A stretch of DNA of 45,882 bases, taken from IMG/VR virus record IMGVR_UViG_3300044617_000450, positions 1-45,882 of that record; one strand, given 5' to 3'. Made by a program: the position numbers and the translations under genes. Shown here one piece after another: positions 35,319-42,469 of this stretch. A model generated the notes under the pieces. That model ran no database searches. It saw only the letters and a program-made list of their open reading frames with translations, and had not been told where the DNA came from. How positions within the stretch are numbered: position 1 is the stretch's first letter; every line of letters starts with the position of its first letter. The DNA comes from a virus.

Positions 35319-35711
35319 ATGAAAGCAATTCTAGCAATTTTTCTAGGTCTTTTTGCTGTAGCCGCAAATGCAGGTGGCATCGATTGCCGCTCAGGTGTTG
35401 ACCATAAACATCCATCATGTTTCACTAGACATGCCCCGGTTGTTGTGCATCACCATATGCACAATCGTCATCATTGGAATCATCACAGACATCACCCTGT
35501 CATCGTACATCGTCACCATGATAATTGGGTAGCACCACTAGTGGGTGGAGTGATTCTAGGTGCAGTCATTGCTGATGCTAACGCCAGAGACAAAGAAAAA
35601 GAAGAAAAAGTGATCATTCAACAGATTCAAACTGTTAAAGTTTGTACAGATTGGAAAGAAGTGATGACTGAAGACGGAAAGATTTATAGAGAACGTACTT
35701 GTAAAGAGTAA
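35319..35711 (+). CDS. Exported His-rich protein with signal peptide
   Basis: 130 residues. Residues 1-18 form a clear Sec signal peptide (MKAILAIFLGLFAVAANA) with an ANA/GG cleavage site. Residues 38-68 are extremely His-rich (VVHHHMHNRHHWNHHRHH), suggesting metal binding in the periplasm. Residues 70-88 (VAPLVGGVILGAVIADANA) form a glycine-zipper-like segment that may insert in membrane. The tail has a Cys pair (CTDWKEVMTEDGKIYRERTC) that could be disulfide bonded. It has its own promoter region, including a late-type CATAAATAC, and a TAGGAGAAC Shine-Dalgarno. Its role in infection is unknown. Confidence 0.7.
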   Translation: MKAILAIFLGLFAVAANAGGIDCRSGVDHKHPSCFTRHAPVVVHHHMHNRHHWNHHRHHPVIVHRHHDNWVAPLVGGVILGAVIADANARDKEKEEKVIIQQIQTVKVCTDWKEVMTEDGKIYRERTCKE

Positions 35712-36027
35712 ATTTTTATGATCGTATGAAGCGAAGTAAAAAGTGTTCTGGACGCGGGTGCGAATCCCGCCAGGTCCACCATAAACATACTGTGTGTCGG
35801 CTTGCTGATAAACTTTAAGTAGAGATAGTATGTTTATGATGGGCCTGACTAGATTCGACAGGGCAAAGAGTAACAGAGTGGACGATCCGATAGGCGAAGA
35901 ACGTAATTCTAGCAAAACAAAGTAAACGCAAACGATAGCGTATATGCTCTAGCCGCTTGAGGCTAAGCCGGGGTTGACAACCTTGTAACCAACAGTCGGG
36001 AAAGGCCTTAAGGGGCCTTTCTTTTTA
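35712..36027 (+). ncRNA. ssrA: Circularly permuted two-piece tmRNA with tag ANDSVYALAA
   Basis: The acceptor part comes first. A T-arm (GCGGG at 35754, loop TGCGAAT, CCCGC) and acceptor strand CAGGTCC, then A and CCA, end at 35781. A 59-base intervening segment follows whose ends, 35780-35791 and 35827-35838, form a 12-bp perfect stem. The coding part starts at 35841 with GGGCCTGACTAGATTCGACAGGG. Its first 7 bases pair with the acceptor strand and give the G3:U70 alanine identity pair. The tag frame 35928-35960 reads ANDSVYALAA and ends in TGA. ACGATC at 35882 pairs with GATCGT at 35720, a possible helix P2. A terminator follows. The pieces would be released by processing of the segment and held by pairing. 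It should rescue stalled ribosomes. Outer 5' edge is estimated. Confidence 0.9.
36001..36026 (+). terminator. Rho-independent terminator after tmRNA
   Basis: AAAGGCC at 36001-36007 pairs with GGCCTTT at 36014-36020 around a 6-base loop, followed by CTTTTT. It terminates the tmRNA coding piece before the 835-aa gene. Confidence 0.85.
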
Positions 36028-36036
36028 ACTAAATAC
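36028..36036 (+). promoter_or_regulatory. Late-promoter-like box ACTAAATAC
   Basis: Directly after the tmRNA terminator and 4 bases before the ATG at 36041. A late transcript starting here would be almost leaderless. Confidence 0.4.
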
Positions 36037-36040
36037 ATTT

Positions 36041-38548
36041 ATGGACATAAAAGAACTTGAATCATTTAGACTTGCTGATGCGGTGAAATTCCACAACGAA
36101 CTCAACCCCAAACTTTGGATCGGGGATGATTTAGATCCTGCAGTCTATGCCAAACTCATGACTATGGCTGAAGACTTCATGTCCGAACTAGGTATAGGAA
36201 AACTCAAGGTAGAGGATATTACTATAAGCGGTAGTAACGCGGCCTACTCATACACTCCGCATAGCGACATAGACTTGCATATTCTTGTAGACATGGATAA
36301 ACTATCTAATGATGAGGTTTATCGTGAGTTGTTTAATGCGAAAAAGAATGAATACAATAATTCACATGATTTAAAAATACGTGGTATACCCGTAGAATTA
36401 TACGTTCAGGATAGTGAACAACCACACCATAGTCTAGGAGAATATAGCCTATTAAAGAAAGCATGGACTAGAGTTCCTGTCAAACGTAAAGCCAACTTTG
36501 ATCAAGACAGAACCAGAGCGAAGTATGAGAAACTAGGTGAGTTGATAGAACTAGCATTAAAGACTAAAAACCTAAAAGATGTAGAGCGTGTATTAGATAT
36601 CATTAAGAGATATCGCAAATCAGGATTAGATCAAACAGGTGAGTTTGGTCCTGAAAATCTAGCATTTAAGGCTGTACGCAAGCAAGGATTATTTAAAGCA
36701 CTGTGGGATTTGAAACAAGAGTTGCACAGTAGAGAATTAAGTTTAGCCAACGAGATGGGCGAAGATTATGATCCAAACGGCCCTCCACCAGGCCCAGAAT
36801 TTCCGCCTACTATGCCTCAAGGTACAATACGTGTAGATGTCAGTGATGTCTATGACTGGTATAAACTAGGACAGCATATCAGTAATATGAAGGGTCTAGG
36901 TAAACATGACTTCGGTAAAGGACCACCAAGCACTATATTAAGTTTCGGTGACGAAGATTTAGAACATCAATATATTCAAGCATTAAAGAAAACAGGATTA
37001 GATGTAACTGACATTGATCCTAAAGGTCATGAACCTATGAAGGGTCAGAAAGTTGATCCTACATACAATGTCAATGAAACATTTGATAAACCTTACAAAC
37101 TTAGATGGTCAAAAGGTGATCACGGTGATGTTGACGCATACACAAAATTAGATGATGGTAATTATCTAAGTATCATGTTTAACAAGGGATTTAGCCAAGG
37201 TACTAAAGAAGAGGCATGGAGTGTTGAGTTCTTTAGAAACAACAGCCAAGAAGTCACAGGCGAAGGTGATCAACAGCGTGTGTTTGCCACTGTACTAAGT
37301 GCTATTCAAACATTTATTAAAAAATACAAACCAAAAAGAGTATTCTTTTCAGCCAGCAAAGAAGTTGAAGATGGACAAAAATCACAAAGCCGCGCAAGAT
37401 TATATGACAGTTTAGTTCAGCGTTATGCTAGAGCCTGGGGCTTTAAAGCGTTTAGAGCAGACACAGGTGACAAAGTTATCTATGAATTAAATAAAATTAA
37501 CAAAGAAGTTGACGAAGCACGTAGAAACCCAAATCAAAATATGAGAAGTGGGTCTGGAAAATATGACCTTATTAATTACGCCGAAGATAATATTAATGAC
37601 ATAGACAATTGGGCTGTTAGTATGACTGCGGAGCCTAAGTTAGGCGTTAATCCACGTGCGGCTGTTAGCGAAGACACACCTAAAGGCATTTACTTTTATC
37701 CATTACGATACTTTATGCAAATGGCCGACCGTGACGAATCACTTCCATGGGGAGATAACTTCCCTTATATACAATTGTTTCAATATGACCGTTCAAATGA
37801 AATGACAAAAGAAACAAAAGTTGATCCTGCTAAATTAAAAAAAGCATTGCTTCAATATTGTCCTGAAGAAGTAATACAACAAGCAATTGACGATCCAGAA
37901 TATGATGGTACGCCATATTGGTTCATTTATGATTGCTTGAGTAGACTAGGCAAAAGTGATGAAACTAATGTAATTCGTTGGAATAAAATATTAAGAGAGT
38001 TAGGCTTTACTAGCGTATACGATCCGGGTGCTGGATGGATTGCTTACAATGAACCAACACAAGGTGTTGTATTAGATCCTAGAATTATTAAACAACATAA
38101 GATGTTTGATAATCGTAACCCAACACTACAAAGTAGGAGATACGACTTACAAAGTTTGGCCGATGCTATTGGTTACTCTAGTTATTATCAGCGTGAAAGT
38201 CAATTACAACGAATATACAATCATCCCGATCAGAAAAAAGTAATGTTGGATGTTGCTAAAACTATGCTTAAACAATTCTTGGGTAAATCCAGAGAAGAAG
38301 CAAAAGAGATGGGATATGATAAAGCAATAAAAGCCGCCGCAGATAAAGTCATTGAGATATTGAAAAAACCTGTCAATGAAGCATCAGGATATATCCCTAG
38401 CGAAAAACAGAAAAATGATCCACGTTTCAAGACGGCATTGACAGTGGATGTCAAGCCCGATAGTATCAAAAAGAATGCTAGTGCATTCAATAGCAAAATA
38501 AGTCGTGCGGGTATCCCACCCCAGTTAAATACAAACGGTAAATTTTAA
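36041..38548 (+). CDS. Multidomain protein with N-terminal nucleotidyltransferase domain
   Basis: 835 residues in at least three parts. Residues 55-150 have ITISGSNAAYSYTPHSDIDLHIL, the GS-x(8-12)-DxD pattern of polymerase-beta-type nucleotidyltransferases (G64-S65, D76, D78). Residues 340-490 include KRVFFSASKEVEDG and LYDSLVQRYARAWGF, a segment I have seen in other aquatic-phage proteins. Residues 495-700 begin at EARRNPNQNM and contain PKGIYFYPLRYFMQ, again a recurring but unnamed phage block. The tail is basic. It could be a virion-packaged enzyme or a modifying factor. The late-type box ACTAAATAC ends 4 bases before the ATG. Confidence 0.55.
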   Translation: MDIKELESFRLADAVKFHNELNPKLWIGDDLDPAVYAKLMTMAEDFMSELGIGKLKVEDITISGSNAAYSYTPHSDIDLHILVDMDKLSNDEVYRELFNAKKNEYNNSHDLKIRGIPVELYVQDSEQPHHSLGEYSLLKKAWTRVPVKRKANFDQDRTRAKYEKLGELIELALKTKNLKDVERVLDIIKRYRKSGLDQTGEFGPENLAFKAVRKQGLFKALWDLKQELHSRELSLANEMGEDYDPNGPPPGPEFPPTMPQGTIRVDVSDVYDWYKLGQHISNMKGLGKHDFGKGPPSTILSFGDEDLEHQYIQALKKTGLDVTDIDPKGHEPMKGQKVDPTYNVNETFDKPYKLRWSKGDHGDVDAYTKLDDGNYLSIMFNKGFSQGTKEEAWSVEFFRNNSQEVTGEGDQQRVFATVLSAIQTFIKKYKPKRVFFSASKEVEDGQKSQSRARLYDSLVQRYARAWGFKAFRADTGDKVIYELNKINKEVDEARRNPNQNMRSGSGKYDLINYAEDNINDIDNWAVSMTAEPKLGVNPRAAVSEDTPKGIYFYPLRYFMQMADRDESLPWGDNFPYIQLFQYDRSNEMTKETKVDPAKLKKALLQYCPEEVIQQAIDDPEYDGTPYWFIYDCLSRLGKSDETNVIRWNKILRELGFTSVYDPGAGWIAYNEPTQGVVLDPRIIKQHKMFDNRNPTLQSRRYDLQSLADAIGYSSYYQRESQLQRIYNHPDQKKVMLDVAKTMLKQFLGKSREEAKEMGYDKAIKAAADKVIEILKKPVNEASGYIPSEKQKNDPRFKTALTVDVKPDSIKKNASAFNSKISRAGIPPQLNTNGKF

Positions 38549-38560
38549 CAAGGGGAAAAT

Positions 38561-39418
38561 ATGACCGCAAAAAGAATACTAATCATGGGCCTTCCCGGAT
38601 CGGGGAAGACATATCTAGCAGAAAGACTTAAAAAATATCTAGAAGATTATAGCACCATACAACATATGTCGTTCGAACGTATGTCACAGTATGAGATGGC
38701 ACCACAAAATTGGTCAGCAACAGTTGATTGGTTCAATGCTGATGATGTTCGCAAGCGTTTCAACGATTGGGATTTCAGTAAAGAGGGTCGCATACGTCAA
38801 AGTATTCGTATGCTAGACTTTGCATTGGCTTCAGCAGGTGATTATGTCATCTGTGATTTCGTAGCACCATTGCCAGAGATGCGTAATAATTATAAAGCAG
38901 ATTGGGTTGTATGGGTAGATACTATTGACGAGGGTAGGTTTGAAGATACTAACAAAGCGTTTGTGCCACCCACCGTCTATGACTTCCGTATCAACGAGCA
39001 GAATGCAGATTACTGGGCTTCATACATAGGGCAGAAGATACTAAACAATGAGCGTAGACCTGTGTTTGATTGGCAGAAAGAAACAGTACAGATGCTAGGT
39101 CGCTGGCAACCATGGCACAAGGGTCATCGTGCTTTATTTGAACGTGCGTTGGCAAAAACGGGTCAGGTGTGTATCATGATACGTGACTGTCAGGGTTGGC
39201 AGGGCAGTAATCCATTTGCGATTGAGCAAGTTACTGATCGCATACGCCGTGATCTTGACCCTCTCTATCAAGGCATGTATACTATACAAGTAGTGCCCAA
39301 TATTGTGAACATCACGTATGGGCGTGATGTAGGTTATAAGATTGAGCAAGAGGTGTTTGATGATGCAACTCACAGTATCTCCGCAACAAAGATCCGACAG
39401 GAGATGGGACTCAAGTGA
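38561..39418 (+). CDS. P-loop kinase fused to HxGH nucleotidyltransferase
   Basis: 285 residues. The N-terminal kinase domain has Walker A GLPGSGKT at 10-17 and a NADDVRKRF acceptor-site block around 59-67 of the type seen in APS kinase-like and small-molecule kinases. The C-terminal domain has GRWQPWHKGH (H186, H189; the HxGH nucleotide-binding site) and SISATKIRQEM, the ISxTxxR signature of cytidylyl/NMN adenylyltransferases. NadR is also a kinase/NMN-adenylyltransferase fusion, but in the opposite order. With NAD synthetase nearby, NAD salvage is a reasonable guess; sulfate activation or lipid/sugar nucleotides are alternatives. A strong AAGGGGAA Shine-Dalgarno precedes it. Confidence 0.75.
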   Translation: MTAKRILIMGLPGSGKTYLAERLKKYLEDYSTIQHMSFERMSQYEMAPQNWSATVDWFNADDVRKRFNDWDFSKEGRIRQSIRMLDFALASAGDYVICDFVAPLPEMRNNYKADWVVWVDTIDEGRFEDTNKAFVPPTVYDFRINEQNADYWASYIGQKILNNERRPVFDWQKETVQMLGRWQPWHKGHRALFERALAKTGQVCIMIRDCQGWQGSNPFAIEQVTDRIRRDLDPLYQGMYTIQVVPNIVNITYGRDVGYKIEQEVFDDATHSISATKIRQEMGLK

Positions 39419-39419
39419 T

Positions 39420-39680
39420 ATGCAACGCAGGTTTGAAACTGCGCTAGAAGCCACCAAAGTTGTCGATGAGTTACATCGACAATTGCGTACTATCAATTAT
39501 AATAAAGACCTTCATAAATTCCTAAAGAATGTTGAAGGTCTTATTTCCGTCTTAGGCAGTGCAGAAGTAAAAGCACGCCAAACCCACAGACCTAATTATG
39601 TGGACGAGCCTAGAGAAAATTTGGCTAATGCCATTGATTATCTCGAAAAGATGATCCTGATAGCGAAACTGTCAGAGTAA
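39420..39680 (+). CDS. Small helical protein, unknown function
   Basis: 86 residues from the ATG at 39420, which follows the previous stop by one base; an earlier in-frame start would lie inside the fusion gene. The sequence (FETALEATKVVDELHRQL; LKNVEGLISVLGSAEVKAR; NLANAIDYLEKMILIAKL) suggests two or three helices with possible coiled-coil pairing. No domain recognised. It is probably the last gene of its transcription unit, since a strong promoter region follows. Confidence 0.55.
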   Translation: MQRRFETALEATKVVDELHRQLRTINYNKDLHKFLKNVEGLISVLGSAEVKARQTHRPNYVDEPRENLANAIDYLEKMILIAKLSE

Positions 39681-39690
39681 AAACCCTATA

Positions 39691-39719
39691 TAAATCAACA
39701 ACTTACGTAGCCTTAAAAT
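39691..39719 (+). promoter_or_regulatory. Upstream box, copy 1 (taaatcaacaacttacg)
   Basis: Seventeen identical bases, plus a conserved gcc-taaaa tail, shared with 42381-42409. It lies 27 bases before a consensus promoter, so it may be an operator or an UP-type element. Confidence 0.5.
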
Positions 39720-39745
39720 GTTGCAAAAATACAACATAAAAAGGC

Positions 39746-39774
39746 TTGACTTTGGGTACTATCGGGCATATAAT
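39746..39774 (+). promoter_or_regulatory. Consensus sigma70-type promoter
   Basis: TTGACT at 39746, 17-base spacer, perfect TATAAT at 39769-39774. Drives the 90-aa gene at 39805. Preceded by aaggc, as in the next two promoters. Confidence 0.85.
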
Positions 39775-39804
39775 TAGTACATAGAGTTGAGAAAAGGAAC
39801 TGAA

Positions 39805-40077
39805 ATGTCTGCACTAGTTGAATACACCCTCGAAATCTACAAGACTGACAAGCGTACTAAAGAAGGTAAGCGTCTTGTCGTTAAGCAAGATTTTGCCCCT
39901 AGCACTAAGGACTACATCAATGCAGTAGTAGAAGGTAAGCGTAAGTTGGGCTTCATTGTAGAAGTGTTTGAGACTTATGTGACCAGCAAAAATCTCATGA
40001 CCGGCAAAATGTTCCAAGAACGCTATGACCGCCCATATTTCTGTTCGCCTTCTAGCGAATCCTACTGGTCGATGTAA
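39805..40077 (+). CDS. Small protein under a strong early-type promoter
   Basis: 90 residues. The ATG at 39805 follows an AAGGA Shine-Dalgarno by 7 bases; a TTG at 39787 is less likely. The sequence is Lys-rich at the N-terminus and Tyr/Phe-rich at the C-terminus (RYDRPYFCSPSSESYWSM). A consensus promoter starts about 30 bases upstream of the gene. No known domain. Small genes behind strong promoters in phages often encode host-takeover factors, which is inference only. Confidence 0.6.
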   Translation: MSALVEYTLEIYKTDKRTKEGKRLVVKQDFAPSTKDYINAVVEGKRKLGFIVEVFETYVTSKNLMTGKMFQERYDRPYFCSPSSESYWSM

Positions 40078-40080
40078 GGC

Positions 40081-40109
40081 TTGACATTTGGTCAAGTTGG
40101 GTTCATAAT
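40081..40109 (+). promoter_or_regulatory. Consensus sigma70-type promoter
   Basis: TTGACA at 40081, 17-base spacer, CATAAT at 40104-40109. Drives the 88-aa gene. The -35 box overlaps the end of the preceding gene's trailer. Confidence 0.8.
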
Positions 40110-40134
40110 ATACATATCATTGACGGAGTAACAA

Positions 40135-40401
40135 ATGGCTAAGACGATCAGTATCAAAGTTTTCGCAGATCCGGGTCATGCCTGGGCACGTTTCCCAAAA
40201 GCAAGACTTGCCAAACTTGGCATCGCCGATAAGATTTCTACTTACAGTTATCAAAATGGTAACAATGCTTTCCTCGAGGAAGACTGTGACCTTTCTGTAC
40301 TGATCACTGCCCTCAAACAAAAGGGTTACGAAATCAAGTTTAACGAAAGCCACACAAATCGGCAAAGTAAAATTCGTAGTTATGACTACTACAAGGCTTG
40401 A
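40135..40401 (+). CDS. Small protein under a strong early-type promoter
   Basis: 88 residues, starting after a GGAG Shine-Dalgarno (tgacGGAGtaacaa). The sequence (KVFADPGHAWARFPKARLAKLGIADKI; NNAFLEEDCDLSVLITALKQKGYEIKF) looks like a compact alpha/beta protein. I recall similar short proteins in T4-like aquatic phages but not a function. It has its own promoter and shares a short 5' leader (acatatcatt) with the MoxR-like gene, so the two may be co-regulated. Confidence 0.6.
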   Translation: MAKTISIKVFADPGHAWARFPKARLAKLGIADKISTYSYQNGNNAFLEEDCDLSVLITALKQKGYEIKFNESHTNRQSKIRSYDYYKA

Positions 40402-40426
40402 CATTTGCGTTTGAAGGTACTATACT
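40398..40426 (+). promoter_or_regulatory. Consensus sigma70-type promoter
   Basis: TTGACA at 40398, 17-base spacer, TATACT at 40421-40426. Drives the MoxR-like gene; leader acatatcatt is shared with the previous promoter. Confidence 0.85.
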
Positions 40427-40460
40427 TCATACATATCATTTTTTTATAGGAGACTCTCAC

Positions 40461-41555
40461 ATGGCTATCTCAGACAATCTTACTATCACTACAGTACAAG
40501 CCCGCAAGGCAGTACTCAAAGCATTCAAGACTAAGCGTCCGATCTTTCTCTGGGGTCCTCCCGGTATCGGCAAGTCTGAAGTGATTGCAGATATCACTAA
40601 AGAACTCGGTGGACATATGATCGATTTGCGTATGGCGCAAATGGAACCCACTGACTTGCGTGGTATCCCTTACTACAACAAAGATATCAATCGTATGGAC
40701 TGGGCTCCCCCGGTCGAATTGCCTGACGAGGAACTTGCTAGCAAGTATCCCATCATCGTGTTGTTCCTTGATGAGATGAATAGTGCGGCACCCGCTGTAC
40801 AGGCTGCAGGTTATCAGTTGACACTTAATCGTGCTGTAGGCAAGTACAAATTGCCCGATAACGTTGTTATCGTTGCCGCAGGCAATCGCGAAAGTGATAA
40901 GGGCGTGACGTATCGCATGCCGATGCCCCTCGCTAATCGTTTCATTCACCTTGAAATTCGGGCTGATTTTGTCTCATGGCAAAACTGGGCTGTCGTCAAG
41001 GGCATTCATGAGGATGTCGTTGGCTACTTGAGTTTCGCAAAGCAGGATCTCTATGACTTTGATAGCAAGAGTGCTAGCCGCGCTTTCGCTACTCCCCGTA
41101 GTTGGACATTCGTTAGCGAATTGCTTGATGATGAAGAGGATATGGATAACGATACTCTCTTCAATTTGATCGCAGGTGCTGTAGGTGAGGGTCTTGCAGT
41201 CAAGTTTATGGCTCACCGCAAGATCGCAGGCAAACTGCCCAACCCGACTGACATTCTTAATGGCAAGGTCAAGGACCTCGCTGTCAAAGAAATCTCGGCG
41301 ATGTATTCGTTGACTACTAGTATGTGCTACGAATTGCGTGATGCTGTTGAGAACAAGGTTGATAGCAAGAAGTTCCACGAGATGGCTAGCAACTTCTTCA
41401 CGTACATGATGGCTAACTTTGAGACTGAGTTGGTTGTTATGGGTGCTAAGATCGCACTTAAGACTTTCAAGTTGCCGATCGAACCCAGTCAGTTGAAGAA
41501 CTTCAACGAGTTCCATCAGAAGTACGGCAAGTACATCGTGGATACTAATAACTAA
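40461..41555 (+). CDS. MoxR-type AAA+ ATPase
   Basis: 364 residues from the ATG at 40461, preceded by an AGGAG Shine-Dalgarno; a TTG at 40398 lies in the promoter and is rejected. Walker A GPPGIGKS is at 32-39, Walker B IVLFLDEMNSA near 88-98, sensor 1 NVVIVAAGN near 134-142 and arginine-finger-type residues in PMPLANRFIH. MoxR ATPases act with VWA-domain partners to activate or assemble protein complexes. The VWA/metallopeptidase-like gene at 42470 is the likely partner, with nadE between them. Strong sigma70 promoter upstream. Confidence 0.85.
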   Translation: MAISDNLTITTVQARKAVLKAFKTKRPIFLWGPPGIGKSEVIADITKELGGHMIDLRMAQMEPTDLRGIPYYNKDINRMDWAPPVELPDEELASKYPIIVLFLDEMNSAAPAVQAAGYQLTLNRAVGKYKLPDNVVIVAAGNRESDKGVTYRMPMPLANRFIHLEIRADFVSWQNWAVVKGIHEDVVGYLSFAKQDLYDFDSKSASRAFATPRSWTFVSELLDDEEDMDNDTLFNLIAGAVGEGLAVKFMAHRKIAGKLPNPTDILNGKVKDLAVKEISAMYSLTTSMCYELRDAVENKVDSKKFHEMASNFFTYMMANFETELVVMGAKIALKTFKLPIEPSQLKNFNEFHQKYGKYIVDTNN

Positions 41556-41563
41556 AATTAAAT

Positions 41564-41616
41564 CCTACCCGGTGGATGCTAAGTATTGTGAGAGTCCTTA
41601 GTGTCTGCCGGGTAGG
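41564..41616 (+). promoter_or_regulatory. Long RNA hairpin over the nadE ribosome-binding region
   Basis: CCTACCCGG (41564-41572) pairs perfectly with CCGGGTAGG (41608-41616). Inside, after a 2x2 internal loop, GATGCTAAG pairs with CTTAGTGTC (two G:U pairs) around a 13-base loop. The only Shine-Dalgarno-like stretch, GGTAGG, lies in the closing stem, 8 bases before the nadE ATG. So the hairpin could control translation. It could also be a weak terminator, but the following tract is only TTTT. Confidence 0.55.
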
Positions 41617-41624
41617 TACCTTTT

Positions 41625-42383
41625 ATGCTACATAAACAAATAACTAAATGGATTAAAGATTACGCCAAGCGTAACAAGATCAAGACACTGGTCGTCGGAG
41701 TGTCCGGCGGCATCGATAGTGCAGTGGTTAGTACATTGTGTGCAAATACAGACATTCTCACGTATGTATTGACTATGCCCATCAAACAAAGTAAACGTAC
41801 CCACGAACTGAGTATCAAACATGCAGAATGGTTGGTAGAAAATTATTTTAGTAATGTGGTTCATGTCAACGTAGACCTAACCAAACAGTTTGCGGTATTT
41901 GAAAAACGAATGACTACATTGGGCTTCAATAGTGATTTGGCTTTTGCTAACTCACGTAGTAGAATGCGCATGTTGACACTATACCAGGTAGCACAACACA
42001 TGGATGGTATCGTTGTTGGTACTGGTAACAAAGTAGAAGATTTTGGTGTAGGTTTCTTTACCAAATATGGTGATGGTGGTGTTGATATCAGCCCAATCGG
42101 CGATCTAATGAAATCTGAAGTATGGGAGTTAGGTCGTGAATTGGGTATCGCACAAGAGATCATCAATGCACCCCCCACGGATGGATTATGGGATGACGGT
42201 CGCAATGACGAGGACCAACTTGGTATGAGTTATGATGAATTAGAAATGGCTATGCACCTAGATGAGTCCGGAGAAGAAGTCACTTGCTCAAAACTTAAAA
42301 GAGACTTAGCCAAATATCGCAAAATACGTGCTAGGAATCTGCATAAAATGAACAGTATTCCCGTATTTAAAAAGCCTAAATAA
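41625..42383 (+). CDS. nadE: NAD synthetase (NadE), ammonia-dependent
   Basis: 252 residues. P-loop SGGIDS at 27-32 binds ATP pyrophosphate; GTGNKVEDFGVGFFTKYGDGGVDISPIGDLMK near 126-157 and PPTDGLWDDGRNDEDQLG near 187-204 are the family hallmarks for NaAD binding. The enzyme adenylates and amidates nicotinic acid adenine dinucleotide to NAD. There is no glutaminase domain, so it should use ammonia. It follows a 53-base hairpin and lies between the MoxR and VWA genes. In a phage it may maintain NAD during infection or restore it after NAD-depleting defence. Confidence 0.92.
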   Translation: MLHKQITKWIKDYAKRNKIKTLVVGVSGGIDSAVVSTLCANTDILTYVLTMPIKQSKRTHELSIKHAEWLVENYFSNVVHVNVDLTKQFAVFEKRMTTLGFNSDLAFANSRSRMRMLTLYQVAQHMDGIVVGTGNKVEDFGVGFFTKYGDGGVDISPIGDLMKSEVWELGRELGIAQEIINAPPTDGLWDDGRNDEDQLGMSYDELEMAMHLDESGEEVTCSKLKRDLAKYRKIRARNLHKMNSIPVFKKPK

Positions 42384-42409
42384 ATCAACAACTTACGACG
42401 CCATAAAAG
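42381..42409 (+). promoter_or_regulatory. Upstream box, copy 2 (taaatcaacaacttacg)
   Basis: Second copy of the 39691 box, immediately before the promoter at 42412, while copy 1 is 27 bases from its promoter. Confidence 0.5.
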
Positions 42410-42411
42410 TC

Positions 42412-42440
42412 TTGACTTTTCCAGCAATTTTTCGTATAAT
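42412..42440 (+). promoter_or_regulatory. Consensus sigma70-type promoter
   Basis: TTGACT at 42412, 17-base spacer, perfect TATAAT at 42435-42440. Drives the metallopeptidase-like/VWA gene. Confidence 0.85.
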
Positions 42441-42469
42441 AGATACATATGAATGATAGGAGTGTACGT

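Noticed and set aside
35741-35781. tRNA-like 3' end with T-arm and CCA
   Set aside because: No D-arm or anticodon arm precedes it; its acceptor strand pairs with 35841-35847, so it is the acceptor half of the permuted tmRNA.
39342-39419. Upstream extension of the 86-aa gene
   Set aside because: It would overlap the end of the kinase fusion for 77 bases; ATG at 39420 directly follows that stop.
40398-40460. Upstream start for the MoxR-like gene
   Set aside because: The TTG is part of the -35 box of the promoter; the ATG at 40461 has a good AGGAG and starts the family domain.
42449-42469. Upstream ATG for the VWA gene
   Set aside because: It is only 9 bases from the -10 box, with no ribosome-binding site; the ATG at 42470 has AGGAG.
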